From Phoronis australis (lineage: Eukaryota > Phoronida > Phoronidae): DNA of 64,000 bases. The notes beneath the pieces were generated by a model, which was not told the DNA's origin, made no database searches, and was given only the letters and a program-made list of their open reading frames with translations. The stretch covers positions 1,234,750 through 1,298,749 of the forward strand of contig NMRA01000031.1 of the NCBI GenBank assembly GCA_002633005.1. Direction: 5' to 3'. A program made the position numbers and the translations under genes. Below, one piece after another: positions 40,901 through 55,900 of the stretch; within the stretch, counting starts at the first letter, position 1; each line of letters begins with the position of its first letter.

Positions 40901-43900
40901 AGTCTTGTCCATCAACAAACGGTATCCACATCTTTTCCCGCTCTGAAATCGTTTTCATCTTCCCCACAAAATGAAGCAGTTCAGAAGCCACACAATTCAG
41001 CCTTGGTTAGTGCATAAATTGATAGTACTCACCAATCACGCGCTCCGTTATGTAGGTGAGGTCAAGGTCATAATCTTCTGGTGTATGGACACCTCTAAAA
41101 ATAAACAGTTAGCAGTCTTCAAAAAAAATTTGCAATAACACGTTTAGTTCCGCCAAACATTCGTTGTTTGCCCTCACTTAAAGATGCTGTATCTCATTAA
41201 AACATCAAGTGCGTAAATTAAATTTTGATTACAAATTATGCAATGTGCTCAAGTATACCGAGCTTACTCAAGTCCAGTCGAAGTTGAAATCTTCTGCAAG
41301 TCTTGATTTCGACACTATTTTGTGCTGAAATTTGTGCAAATTTGACTACGGTGGATAAATGAACGATGCTGGCCAACAGATTGTCAGTTTGAACCTTTAC
41401 ATATTTCATGCATAAGCAGACCTCAGATTTCACTAAAGCTACAGATAGTGATTTGGCGTCACATTGACTTGATACGTGGTAAGCTATTCGGAAAAACATC
41501 GCTTGTGAATCCCAGCAGTGAATAGGAAATGTCGTCAACTCATTCTCAGATTTAGGATCAGCCAATCAAAGAAAACTCGTTCAAAGTTTAGTGAGCGCAA
41601 TTCAACATCAACCCGTTGCCACTTTCCTAGAGGTATAAGTTGTGAAGATTTATTCGTATTTCTATCAAGTATTTCTTAAAATCAGACGGGAAACGAGAAT
41701 CCCTGGAAAACGCTCACTGAACATGAGCAGACTTTGCCCTAGCACTACAGGCATGCTGATCAATTTCAGTTTTAAGACCATCGCATGATCACAATACTTA
41801 CAGAGTGCTTGACATCTAAACCAAATCTGCATAATTTCACTACTATTCCAATCAACATGTTTGCAGTTTCCATAATGTGTAAGCGTTAGATGTTTCATTT
41901 CCTGATTATAATTTTGACACGCAATTCTCCAAGGATTGGTATCTTGGGCAGCATTTTCCCTAAACTGTATAGCCAACTAAGAGTACACGCAGTGGTAGAT
42001 GAATTCATCAGAGGATACCCGAGCACTGACCATATATGGGGGAAAGAGATAGGAGTCGGATAGGTTGATGAAACGAACAGTTGTGCATGAAAAACTCTGA
42101 GATGGCTGAGTAAATTTAATTACCCATTTCCTACATGCCAAGAGTGGCCTCACTACAAGCAACAGTGCTGCAGTGGTGTAGGTCTTAAATCACTCCATAT
42201 GACCATGCAGCAATAGCTTGAAATTAGCTGGTTCAGTTGCCAACCCCCAACTTAGGAGAAGATAGGCTGGACACTGTAGGGAATGCTGAGTGTTAGACCA
42301 TAGAGGTAAAAAATGAAGTTGCCGTGGGAGGTCACTGTGGGAGGTCACTGAAGGAGGTCACTGTGGGAGGTCACTGTGGGAGGTCACCGTGGGAGGTCAT
42401 AATGGGGTCAAATGAGGTCAAAGTGACAGTAAGAGAGCCTCAGGCGCACATCAGGGAACACTTAGCAGGCAATTGATGGAGACAAGAGGAAGACACCTTA
42501 TACCCACTAACCATGGAATGAATCAGATATTGTAAATAATGTCTACAAACAGGAAATAGCAGCACTTACTTGGTGTCCATGTTGTAGCTGATAGTTGACA
42601 TGTTGGAAGTGGTTTGATCAGTGGCTGGCTGTAACAAACACTTGAATTTTACAGGTCTCTACAATAAACCATCAAAGCTAGTACACACCCATCTTAGTCT
42701 TGGCATCAGTTGTTTACAATTTCATCTACACTGCAATTCGTATTCAACAGGACTGGACAATATGGTAAACAAATAAGTTGAGATAGCTGTATGTGTGTAA
42801 AGCCCGGTGTGCCCTTATGCAAAATAATGCACTTTTTCAAGGAATTTGTTTTACTTGAGTTTTGCAAGTATTGGTGCATGCTTCACTTATACAGGCAGAT
42901 ATACTTCATTTAGCAGCCAATGAATACACAGCAACATCCACCATTTTGTAACAGATACGTCAAGATTCACTCGCTTGGAATTTGAAAATGTTCAGTTTGA
43001 ATCTAAGCCCAGATACGCGCAGACGTGGTGAGCAGCCTTAAGAGCCATCCTGTCACACTGACTTACCCCAGAACAAGTTACTCTTGGAATGAGTTGTCGG
43101 TAGGTTGGGTAGGTGTCTGGAGGCTATTTAAACTAGTGCAACTTGCCCCACTTGTGACAACTTACTCCAAATTATCGAGGGTAACTTGTTCTACGGTAAC
43201 TTGTGCCATCTACATATTTCATTGAAGACACGACTTTGATCTGTTTTTACTAGTTAAATTTCAGTTCTTTCCAACTCTCAAAATAGAGATCTTGTCTTTA
43301 CATCACAACAGTGCAATAAAAATCCAAACATCAGTACGTAACATAATTTAAAAAGCGATATTTCGAGACACATACCTCATCTTCAGGCTACTATTTACAA
43401 CTAGTTCACAGTGAAACGCACATCATAAATGACAAATGTAATACAACACGTGGATCTCTATTTAGAGAGTTGGAAAGAACTGAAATTAAAGTAGTAAAAA
43501 CAGATCAAAATCGTGTCTTCAATGAAATATACATATACATAGATTTTGGGTATTTTCCATGAACTTCCCACCATTTTGCAAAGGTCTGCATATGCAGAGC
43601 GACAGCTTCCACCTTGTGCCAGTTATTGCATATATATATGTGCGTGGACGCTCTGCTTGAAGTTGTTGCTGGGTAAACATGTGTGTGAATCCATGAAACT
43701 TTAAACATGGACCTTGTCAAGAAAAATTCTGCATAACAGTCCCGGAGTGATGACATAAATTAACAGACAGTTGTGCTTGATCAATAATCAATAATCAATA
43801 TGATCAATAATCAATAACCAATCAAAGTCATTTCTATCTCATCGGTTCACACATTTCAAAGTTATTCCATAATATGATTTCAATCTCAAAAAGCAATATT

Positions 43901-46900
43901 CGAGGCATGATTCTATGCACGAAGACATAAATGGAATTGTAGATTTCAAACTCGGTCGTTCATTCCACAACTAGAATGCACAATAAGAGTGCGTCCATAT
44001 CATCTTGTGACCTTGACAACGACCTTGGCACACATCTTGATAAATGGGATTGGGAGGACTGGAAACCGGTGCCTCGACACAGCCTAAGGTGTTATTCAGA
44101 TTGTACAGTGCTTATCTTTTTCTCCATTTTTGAGATTTAACCGAGATTTACGTTTGTTTGACAGGGCCTTCAAAAGAGCGAGAGGAGTCTGATGAGGTAT
44201 ATAAGATGTTAACATACCAGTTTTTTAACAGGTGGAGCTGTTATGATTTCATGAGTCTCCTGAAACAACAAAGGACACCGGTTAATAAAGGAACCGGGAC
44301 TTTGTATTTCATACATTTATTCCAATTTATAACGAACTAAGAAGGGAAACAAAGCTAATTTTGTAAACACACGCACACACTGAAAGATGATTACGTACCA
44401 GTTTTTTGATAGGTGGAGCTCTTATGATTTCATGAGAGTCCTAAAACAGCAAAGGAAGCTAAATTGTTAACCAACTACAATGTTTAATTCAATAAATTTA
44501 TTCAAATTAGTAATCAAATCCCACATAACCTCGAGTAGTTTTTATGCCAAATTAAAGTAAATATATCATTCAATAACAATGTTGGAGTTAAATGCATTTG
44601 AAAACATTTCATAAATAAAACAGGACTATATTTCGTACAGCCTAGTTCTGGTAGGCCGGAGTTTTGAGTTATAGGAAGGCGACATATAAAAGCGTTAAGG
44701 ATATCTCAAACCTTATTCACAAAAGTTGGCCATTTAGACAATATTTCACATGCGTCTAACAAAATATCTTATCTTCATTCTCGGGAAACTTCAAACAGGA
44801 AATATATACCATGTAGCGAGAAAAGAAGATTTAGCAGAATCACCTTGGAACTGCACAACCGCGAGGAAATAAGTTTACTAGTACTAATCCGAGGTCAAAG
44901 GTTACGGGGCTGTCACTCAAATCGAATCTCCATCTCTTTTGTCCGAAATTTGTGAGATATTAGCGTAAAGTAAAATGTAACACCTAGAGCATCTCCCACT
45001 ACCCGCAACATAACAGTGTGTACTATACCTTATTTTGAGCAGAAGCAGTCTTACAGCATGACTGGCTCACCTGTAAACAAAAACAACAACAGCGTTAGGT
45101 TTTAACAAAACAGGCTGCAGCGTCACAGGTGCGTTAATAGTGCTGTTCCCATGCGAATTACAGTTGAAGTAATCACGTTATTTTTTCTTCTAAAATTTTA
45201 ATAGGAAAAATTTTAGCATTAGGACATGACTTACTTCGTATTCTGAGTTCCAACAAATTTTCCCGGTTTACGGTAATAACAGGAAATTTTATTGATGAGT
45301 TATCACGGTAAACTGCTTACTTAAGAATTGATGCCTGCGAATAGGAATGACAAAACACTGGTATTCCGGCAGTCATGAGGAATCCGTGGGGGACTTAATC
45401 CAGTTAATTTTTAGTGAAATATTTCTGGCGTTTCGAAATACATAGCTAATGATTGAGTACCGTCTTGAACAAAAAATACAGGGACCTCATAGAGAATAGA
45501 TAATTACAAAAGGTAAAGTTACCTTAAAAATTCAAAAAATATTGCAAAAATGACATTTTTCAAAGTCTAACATTGTTGCTAAGAGTGACGAATGATCACA
45601 ACTTCATCGAACCCTGATGACTGCTGTACAAACAGTACTGAAATCAAGCTTTTTTAACTTATTTTTATCGAGAAATTTGAAAATTAAAGTAAATTCTACT
45701 GTGACAATGTATTGTAGACTGCATAAGCTTTACCAGTAAAGCCTAGTAACATAAATGTCTTTATGCAAAGAATGCTTGTGGGTCCTAGACCAGGAAAAGA
45801 CTTCCTAGCAATCAAATACCCGAAACAATATACATCTGGTAAGCAAACCACAAAATGCCAGGAAAAATCTTAATCCACTGGAATCCTAATTATTTATAGT
45901 AAAAGTGACTCCACAGGAAGATGAAGCCAAAGAAAAATTGAATTAATGATGAACAGAGCTGGGGATTGAATGTGAGCCAAGACCAAGGTTTTGAGCAGAT
46001 GATGTACCAAGCTTTAGGCAGACAACGCACACAGGAGCAGACGGCACTGAGCTGAGCAGACGCAGCAAGTGAGTAACAGGTCATTAGTCATTCCAAGAGA
46101 GGCTGCCAACTTGGGAATCAACACTACCGCCTCATCAGAGAATCATCACACAGATACCAGGTTAAAACTTGATGTATTTCACACATGCTTCCACAAACTC
46201 AAGCTTTCAATCTTTTATCATACTAACACATTCTCCAGTTGTTCTAGCTACAGACCTAGTCGCTATAATAACTTGTACAGACGTATCTATGTTGCAATGC
46301 TATTTTCGACAAAATATCTACTGATACTCTACTTCATTGTTGTCAAAGATGTCTAAATTACAATTGTCGCTAACAGCATTTGATACAATTCTAAGTATTT
46401 GCTGAACGTGGTTAATTTTTCAAAAATTAAACTGGCTATAAATTTGTCATAAATTAAGAACTTTTTCTGTAGATAAAAAAGCCAAAAACGAATGTTTTTA
46501 TTTTCTACACAAGCACAACAGCTAGAATATTATACCTGGTGATTACCAATATAGAAACAAGTAATGACTACATTCTAATGCCTATTCTGGTTCCCATAAA
46601 TGATGAAAATGATATTCCTAAAAACTGTTGAGGTCTTCTATTGAAATAATGAATGACAAGATACAAATGTATATAAACTTGAAAAAAACACAAAAAGCCA
46701 CACAAAGCAAATCCCACAATTCTGCTCATGAATAACCACCACAGCTCCACAAGAACACCTCAAATATTGACATATTGAATCACTATTCCTGCTAGATATG
46801 TGAGCATTTCTTGTTGCCTGGGAGAAAAATATTGTGAGTATTTGACATAAGCCAATCAAAATAGTCTAAATAACAAAAATTAAGAATACCATGAAGATGT

Positions 46901-49900
46901 AGAGTATGGTCAGTCAAACACTCAACCTGAGAACGCTGTTAGAAGAATACATACATAGTTAGTGGAGTTTCAGTTACACCACCAAGGTGAAGTGCTTTTC
47001 CAGGCAGTCCAGTGATTCAGTCTCTGTACTAGAATACTGTATCTCCCTCAATAGTTTTGAAAAATGATATAATAGTGAAATCCTATAATGTAGCTTTCCT
47101 CAAGACAGCCAATGCAGTCACACTTCAGCAGAGTAAGCCGAACAATTAGGGAAACGCCGAGGAATAACATTTCTTTACAAAGTGTAACAGATAGTTGATG
47201 TAGTCTCTCAGCACACACCATCTCCACATGATAACAAACAGTGTTATTTTAGAGTAAAGAACAGGCTAATAAAAACTGAAACACAGAAACTAAAGGCAGA
47301 ATTCAAGAGAGCAAGAGGTACACTCACTCCAAAGCTATGCATTGGTTTGATGGAGTATCAAGTTGTGACCATGGGTCTCAGAATGCAGCCTACTATTCAC
47401 TCTCGACCTTTGAGTCATGTCCGGCCAACCATATCCACAGATGATATATCACAAACACCAGTAATCATTAACCGCGCTTGACTGACCAGTCACCTGGTGT
47501 CTATTCATGTCTCACCTGAGACCTACCAACCAGGTGAGGTATGGGGTCATATTCACCTTACAGTACACCAACCTACACACATTCCCACACCGTGACGTCC
47601 AGGTGAGAAGAGCTCATCTCTCCACACAGCAGTCTACATTGAGCCATATCTTCAGGCCTGGGAAACAGTCTCACGTACACCACCAATCACGCAGACCTGC
47701 CACAAATACTCACATCCCACGTTGATTCCACAACTCTGCATACTTGTTGCTGTGCAATACGACAACGTACTCACTTGACTACTAAAGCATTTACACCTAC
47801 ACGTGGACTACATAAGATCTGCTACAGCTTTGTTATTTTTAGACATAAAAGTAAATTTATCTCAAGTTAGAAATCGCACGTGACATTTTGAAGCAACTGA
47901 AATTTTGAACACTTTGAAATGTTAAGTAAAGTGTGTAAACTTAGGGAAACTTTGAAAAGAGAAAATGCATGCCATAAATCAAAAATACGTTGACAGTTCA
48001 GTTTTTAGGAAAAATACAACCCTTCCGGCTGAGTAGTCCACCAAAAATGCAGGCAGTTTACTTTAACTCCATGCACCAATGCAAAAATACATTTCAAAAG
48101 CATTAGCATTCCAGTCTGTCATCTGGGAAATTAGTGTACAGATAATCTAACTCCAGCTAGATATATAAAATATATATTCATGAACAGTACACCAACAGGG
48201 ATACTGGAACATGACAACATGGTGTCTAATAAAAAGATGGTCACCTGCAGTATGAAGTTAACTGTACACCTGTAGTTAGTCTAGTGTCAAGCGAGTGATG
48301 ACCAGCTAACAGTAGATGGTGGGAACCAGGGCAGCAAGGACCAGATGTGGTGTATCAACATGTGAGGACACTCTGGGGATACATGTCAAATGAGCTCAAA
48401 AGTGGGAGTTGTCTCACTCAACTACTGTACAAATAAAGAGAGCATGGACACTTGAGCTGATGCCGAAATGTGATCTTCACAAATGACCTGTTGCTGGGGG
48501 GTATTATCAAGCACTCCAAACCACAGTTTGGCCCAGTCAACAATTTTCGCTGACAATTTTCTCTTGCATTTGAGAAGAGAATAAAATGTGTGACAAGGCT
48601 ATAGGAGGGCAGGAACACCGAAACTGCAAGAACAGCACACGAGAATGAAAATATTTTGGAATAATGTTTGGAGCTGATGGGTGATACCAACGACATAAAT
48701 AATATTCTCGCTAAATGCAAATTCCCTTTGTTAACAACATCACTACGATTCAAAACTATAAGATATTTGTGAAAACCAAAAACTGCTTTATTTTGATGAT
48801 CCTAAGTAACAATTAAGACATACCATCCTAATCCATTGCATAAACAAAAGATTGAGGATCTATTCTGGAGCAGAAACAGCAATGTCGCTGTGTTGTGTGT
48901 GTGTGTGTGTGTACACTGTTTCTATCACATAAGAAGCACTTACAACTTACAAGGGAGACAGTTGTCACGGAGCAACCAACACGGAGCAGCTGATCGGGCG
49001 CAAGCATGTGTGTACACACAACTGACACGGAGCAAGTTGACACTACGGAGACCATTTTTGACAACGGTTTGAGAGGTAGAGCGAGTTGCACTAGATCGGT
49101 TGCTCTAGTTCCAACTATACGTCTAAACACAACTGGGACAGGGTGGAAAGGGATTATCTGTCAATGCGCTTGTGCAATAGCGTATATACGGGTGATCCGC
49201 TGGTATTTTGGATGTTCACTTTTGTTTATGCGAGCATGCACAGTACTTGCGTAAATGACTCGCGCTGATCCAGTTTACAATCTGATGTTGTGTAAATGCA
49301 ACTGAAGTGGAGCAAGATGCGCCGTGACAACTCGCACCGTGTCAACTCGCACCATGACAACTCGCACCGTGTCAACTGTTCCCCGTGTAAAGACAGCTAT
49401 AGATTAAACCCATGACAAGTCTACAGTTCCATCAAAGCGCGATCCCCATGGTATACCGATCACTATCTACCCAATGGTATGGACGTGTGTGTTAAAATCA
49501 GCACATGTCGCATTACTCTCCAAAAGCCACATAGATTCTCACCATGATACACATCTTCTAGCCTCAAGTTATAGTTCTAGCCTCAAGTTATAGTACTATC
49601 TTGATTACTATGTGTATAGTGAGTCAGGGATCACTCAGAAGAACTACAAGTTTGTGTCGGTTGTGAAACAAGTAAATGACAGGAATAAAAAGACACGTTC
49701 GACACAAAAAGACAACCCAATCAGTCCTACGAAGAACAAACTAGAGGGGCGCTGTCGCCAATACCAGATCATGAGAGGAGGTCCAACTCTTCCATCCAGA
49801 CACAAGACACAGTTTCTCCATGGAGCACAGGTCAACAACTGCAAACTGCTGTTAAAAGCTCCAACAAACAGCCCCAATGAATGCAATAACAAGTGAAGAG

Positions 49901-52900
49901 TTGTAATCTTGTTAACAGAATTCTCTCCTCTTCTGGGACTAATCACGGAGATGGAATGATTACTAGCTGCTCTTCTGGATCTAATAAATTCTGGGAACTC
50001 TTTTTCAGAGCGAAACAGATTCTTGGCTAAACTGCTCCTCCTGTAGACAATATGGCAGTATGCGTGCTGTCTAAACAGCCGCTGTTTTTAACACTGACAA
50101 TTTCATATGATGACAAACAGGTCAGGATGGGAAGCCATCGGAAGACGGTCGCACAAACTGTTGGGGATGTAGAGTAGAAACCAGTCAAACGGAAAATATT
50201 TTTAGTTTGTAGAAGTTTTAAAACCGAAATTTCGGTAACAACCCATAACAATTCGCAATGCAACCATGAATTTGTTGAATGTCCAATCTTGATCTAAGTC
50301 AGATTTACAGGAGGAGCTACAATAGAAAAAGCAAGGCAAAAACCCATGCACATGTGGTTTCAATACGAGTGACCTCTCAACTGGTACACACAAGAGATGA
50401 ACAATAAGCTAGCTTCAGAAAACTGACTGAATGCTGATCACCTGTCACGGTATTCATAGCAATACAAGAACGTCAAAACGAATACAACGTAATCCACAAC
50501 TACTACACAGACACCAGTTTACACACTCTCTCAATCAATGAATACACGCCACAGAACAACTTGCGAAGGCCTGAATTTTTGTTTGAGTTTTGTTGTAAAT
50601 AAACTATCAGCCTCAAGCAATACAACATAGCACAAGGATGAGACCTAGAAAGGTTGACCTCAAATATGTACTTCGGGGCTATCGAGAAAAAGGTGAACCA
50701 AAAATAAAGCAGTGATGTGACCCAAAATTGCTCAATCGGCCATGTTTATTGACTAACATTGTGTAAATTAGCGGGAACAATACAAAAGTGGGGTGTAAAT
50801 AAAACAGTACATACCACAGCCTATCTCTGCTCCTTCACTCCCAGGTTCTCCACTTAAAAAACGTAAATTCCTTGATAAAAAATAAAGCCAACAAACTACA
50901 GACCAGGGGAAATAAAAGAGCTGTTTGGAGCAGCGACTGTTTACAGCTGGCCTCGGAGAGTGTGCTTTATAAGGCAAGGCTGCATATCAAGTTGCATTCC
51001 ACAAATGGCAGGCTGACATGCAGGAGAAGTCACATCACAGCCAAGGGGAGGCGTGGGGTTCCCAACAGGGCTTCAACAGCAGCACTTGAACTGGCAGCAG
51101 TTGAACTGGCTTTGATGTGTGCAGCAAATTTGAACAGATAGATGTTGGATGAGCTGTCAGAGTGACTGATTGATGAGTGGAAAGGACATAAAATTACTAT
51201 TGCAATGACTGCAGCAGCGCTGGCTGACTGAAGCTGAATATGTCTGGGTTCATGACAGGGGTCAAGTAATTCACTGATAACTTGGTTCCAGTCAGAGACC
51301 TCTTTCAGGATAGATTCAAGGTAAACTTGACTTCATCAACACAATGAATTGGGAGTGAGCAACAGAAAAGTAACAGAGAATCCAGCATCCAGTTCACAGG
51401 GAGTATACAACTTTGGACACCTTTAAACAGGGGGGAGGTGGAGGGGCACAAGGCGCTACAGATTTAAGAAATTTATGACATGGTAATATACCTACAAACA
51501 CAAGATGACTAAACAGCATTTTTTTTTTCACAAATTTTGTGTTCCAACTGCTGGGAATGCAGCGCAAACAATGCCATATACCATCATTGGTAAGCTAAAT
51601 AGTCACTTTCAAATGTAAAACTGTACCCAACTAAACAGGAACACCCCTTCCCTATCTCAATAAGATCCTCCTTCCCCAGGCAACAGATAATTTTGAAAGA
51701 CGAATGTATAGCACTCCATTATTTGTCAAGAGTGCACTGTAACTTAAGGCATGTAAACTCAAATAGTGACAAATAAAACTAATATTTTTAAAAATAGTGC
51801 GTGTTTAGGTAGCGGGACTGCCCGCTGTTATGACATACAATCTAAAGGTCACAGCTTTGTGACAGTCTTGCCTTGAAGGATACTTGCACTAAAACCATAA
51901 CAAGTACAGTAATTTCAAGGTTATACTTTCACAGCACCCCAGAAAAAGCCCGAGTTTGGCATACTTCTAAACATCATACCTCAGAAACGGCTGATTGGAT
52001 TCGTATGAAACTTTCCGATACTATGATTTATACACTGTTCTCAGTGTGGAATTGTCTTTGGATTGAACCTTTTCTGCATGAGGGGCTATCCGAAAGGACA
52101 ATTATGATTTTTATGAAAAAAAATAAGTTACCTAAAACAAATTGATATTTCACCATGAAACTTATATCAAATTGAATTGGGAAAAGTTATTGATATCATT
52201 GTCTCGTTATGATTGTACCAATCTTTGTGCTATGTGCTAAGTTTTTCTAAAAGGACATGGACGCAGGACACAATCAAGGGTAGACTGGTATGAACATCAA
52301 ATTCTACTGGCTTTCTACTTTCAGGAAATAATCTGTTTTATTCCAGAGCTTTGAACATATTTTGCGGAATTCACACACTTGCCGATTGGTTAATATAAGA
52401 CCCTACAAAGACGTCCAAATTTGACTAAGTTCAGAACATCATATCTCATAACTGGCAGATTGGAGGAAACCTTCAGACAATACACCTTGTACACCTTTAC
52501 TAAAAAAAACGTTGCAAAAATTGTTTTAAAGTGCCCCACTTTTGTATGAGGAGCATTTTGTAGATAGACACAGACTTGTTGATAAGGTCCTGAATAACCT
52601 TAACCACATGTAAAGATCTTGTTATGTGTAACACCTGTGAGAGATTTAACAGCGCTTTGGAAACAACCCTGCAGATTTATGAATTAACTGACTACAGCAC
52701 CAGGAAAACCTCAAGAATACTAAAACTAGGAAGACGTAGTTGGTAGTGTCTGTCTGTGCGCACTTATTATCACTGATACGTGCTGAGGAGAGGCAAAAAA
52801 TGACAGCAAATAGAACAAACTCTTCCTAGTACAGACAGCACTTGTTACAGAATTCACAAAAACTGGTTGCCAAGTCAACGTTGTGAATCTTAATTCCTGC

Positions 52901-55900
52901 TTTCAACCATAAAGCATAAAAAATAAAAAAAAGAACGCGGAACTTTGATATTCGTCCACAGCAGTAGTCCAAGTAGCCAATACTCATAATCATTCTTAGA
53001 GTGGATTTGACTAAAAACAGCAATGAAAATGGCTACTAGGTGGTGCAAAATACATCAAATCCGTCTGAAACATTAAGGCGGTATAGTCACAGTAATACAT
53101 ACGTATTTGTCAAATTTCATGAACATCTATCAGGGCACTATGAAGATGCAGAGACAAACGTTAAAAACAAAATTGACCCGGTAATCACATCCATTCGAAA
53201 TGCACCCACGCCGCCCTACCCAAGAAAGGAACATATCTGCAAAATTTCATAAACATCAATCCAGGAGTTTTAAGAGTCGCAGCGGCGGACAATGGATGCT
53301 AAACAGACAGGTATGACGGCATAACGCACCAACACATAAAAATGTGGGTGCATAAAAAAGCCGTGGCCATTACATATTATGAGACCACTAAGGGACAGCA
53401 TACTTGATCTAAAACAGATGTATCAAAATAATGTGACCCCAGATCTGAACTCTTACTCAAGAAAAACTTGGCACCCTTACAGAAAACACTTGCCAAATAC
53501 CGTAATGAAATGCAGCATTTGCGATTGGTTAAGAACGTGCGGCAACCAACTGTTTCACCACTCTAGATCATTTTCATGAAAACGATGGAGTCATATCATT
53601 TAAAACATATTAAGTGTAAATTGCAAGTAAATGAAATGAAAATATGTAACAGGTTTGAATCTGTCTGGATCACCAAACCAGGGAGAAAACAGACAGAAAA
53701 AATCATGACACTAAACCAGAGCCAAGAGTGGGATTGAAAATTATGTCAGATTCCTGATATGCCAGGCACTGCCCTAGCTTTCTTTACGTAGCATACATTT
53801 TAAATGAAAGTAGAACAACATGAGTCTGTAGAAAGCTGGGGTTCAGCTGAATATGTCGGCGCCTTCAATAATTTTTACCTTCCTAAACGCTTGCAAAGTT
53901 AAGGTTAAGACCTGTTGAAACCGTGTAAATTGGGCGATTCTTTGGTATTTTTGCACAAACATAATTGCCAAAAATGTTGCGTTTCCATTCTTGAAATTCT
54001 GAGAAACATTCTTGAAACAAGTAGCTAATTTTCGCTTGCTTCATGGCAGCCGTGCAGTCAATAAAACGAAACTTTCTTAGTGCTTGATTTTGTAAAGAAA
54101 TTTAAATTTCAAAAAAATATAATTCCATATTGCCACATCGTGTGTAGAAACAACAATCTTACTTGTTGGCACAGAGCTAAACAGCCGTCCACATGGAATC
54201 ACCCCGGGGTACTTTTCAAAGACCACATTTTGTTGGTAGTGGTATCGTGATTACGTTAAGTACAAAATCCACGTGAAATTTGACTGCCAGACGTGATGAT
54301 GGCATCGTCATGATGTTCCATACTGTTATGAAAATGGGATCAAATTAGTCCTCAGTCAAATTGGAAGGGATTTCAGTGCTTTGACAAAACTGACAGTTTA
54401 TTGTTGGTCTAGACAAGGCGCAACAAGTCGGCTCGTTATGTGCAGAGCATAGTGTCAAGGAATAACTATCGGTTCTTCGCAAACTCAGGAATCACTTCCC
54501 ATCTGATAAAGAAAACAATTGAGGCCAATTTCATAGCTGTAAGTTGTCCAAATCAAAAGTTCACTACTAGACGTTTTGAGAGACGCTGATGCAATATTTA
54601 GTTATCTCAACGGGCCATAAGGAAGTTAAAATGCCAATGTTAAAAATGAATCCAGTTTAAAATAATGGCAAAATGAAATAGCTCAGAAATGATTCAAGCT
54701 TAGACTCTGTGGGGTATTGTAAGCTGGCACATGTGGGCAATAACTCCAAACAATAACACAGCCCCTCTACATCACAATGTTACATCAGAAGTAAAGCCAG
54801 ACACTCACCTCATGTTCACAACCTTCATGGCAGACAAAATCACACGCTGAAACAAAATAGAAATGACTAGATTAAAAAATTGAGATCAAAACAGCCTGAT
54901 GGATGATAATAATTCTCACTTAATGCGATTTTAATGACATAAATGATTTACAGAAACCAGTCAGTGCATAGCCGCTCAGTATGTACTTTAAGCCTATTAG
55001 AGCCAGAGAATGTGCTCGACACAATCATACACATGTAACAATGAGCAGAGAACAGAGAGGAAATGCAGTAGACCACGGTAAAAACCCTCCCATTGATTCA
55101 CCCTGAAGTTATTGGCGTTAACTCCAATTGACTTCCTCTAAATGTTAAGTTGTGGACACCATGGACCTCAGTGGTTATGTTCGACGTCAATTTCATAACT
55201 GTAATAACTATTCTGAGGAAGAAAGCTTAAGACGGAAGAGCTCTGACATTTGCCATCAAAGAGTTTTCTGAACAAGGAAAAATGATAGGCTTGACATCCT
55301 TCATGCTCAACCACAAATAGAATAAAGTACAGTGGAATCAATCTAACCAATTGACGTAGGACGCAATATGGCGGAGAAGTGAAATTTAATTTTTTTCATA
55401 ACAGTTTCGTGACATCAAAAATACTTCATCTCTTAAGTTAGTTGATAATTGTTTCTGTATGAAATTAAGAAATTTTTACCGCATTAGGGTAAAACGGTCA
55501 ATTACTCCCACTTAATACATGATGGTAAAACGCCACAAGATCCTGTTGAATACATCCAGACAGGATCATTGCAAGCCATGCAAAAGGGTACATGATGGTA
55601 AAACACCACAAGATCCTGTTGAATACATCCAGACAGGATCACTCCAAGCCATGCAAAAGGGTACATGATGGTAAAACACCACAAGATCCTGTTGAATACA
55701 TCCAGACAGGATCACTCCAAGCCATGCAAAAGGGTACATGATGGTAAAACACCACAAGATCCTGTTCAATACATCCAGACAGGATCATAGCAAGCCATGC
55801 AAAATGGAAGGTAGTTGAGAAAGTCAAGTCAAGTCGACCTTCGCCAAGATTTTCAATCTCCAGGCGACAAATGTGATTTGCTCCCAATTTTTATTATCCA

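Larger units (their letters stand above)
45071..54808 (-). other. TNS: 9.7-kb tensin intron 3
   Basis: No exon found that has splice sites and phase together. It holds a (TG)n run (48894-48912), the tandem and scattered CACGGAGCAA/CTCGCACC repeats (48950-49380) and diverged sequences near 51.9-53.3 kb that look like old interspersed repeats. Confidence 0.55.

Noticed and set aside
55502..55887. Overlapping minus ORFs (60, 67 and 82 residues) with repeated peptide MYPFAWLG
   Set aside because: They come from the 73-bp tandem repeat; the unit length shifts the frame at every copy.
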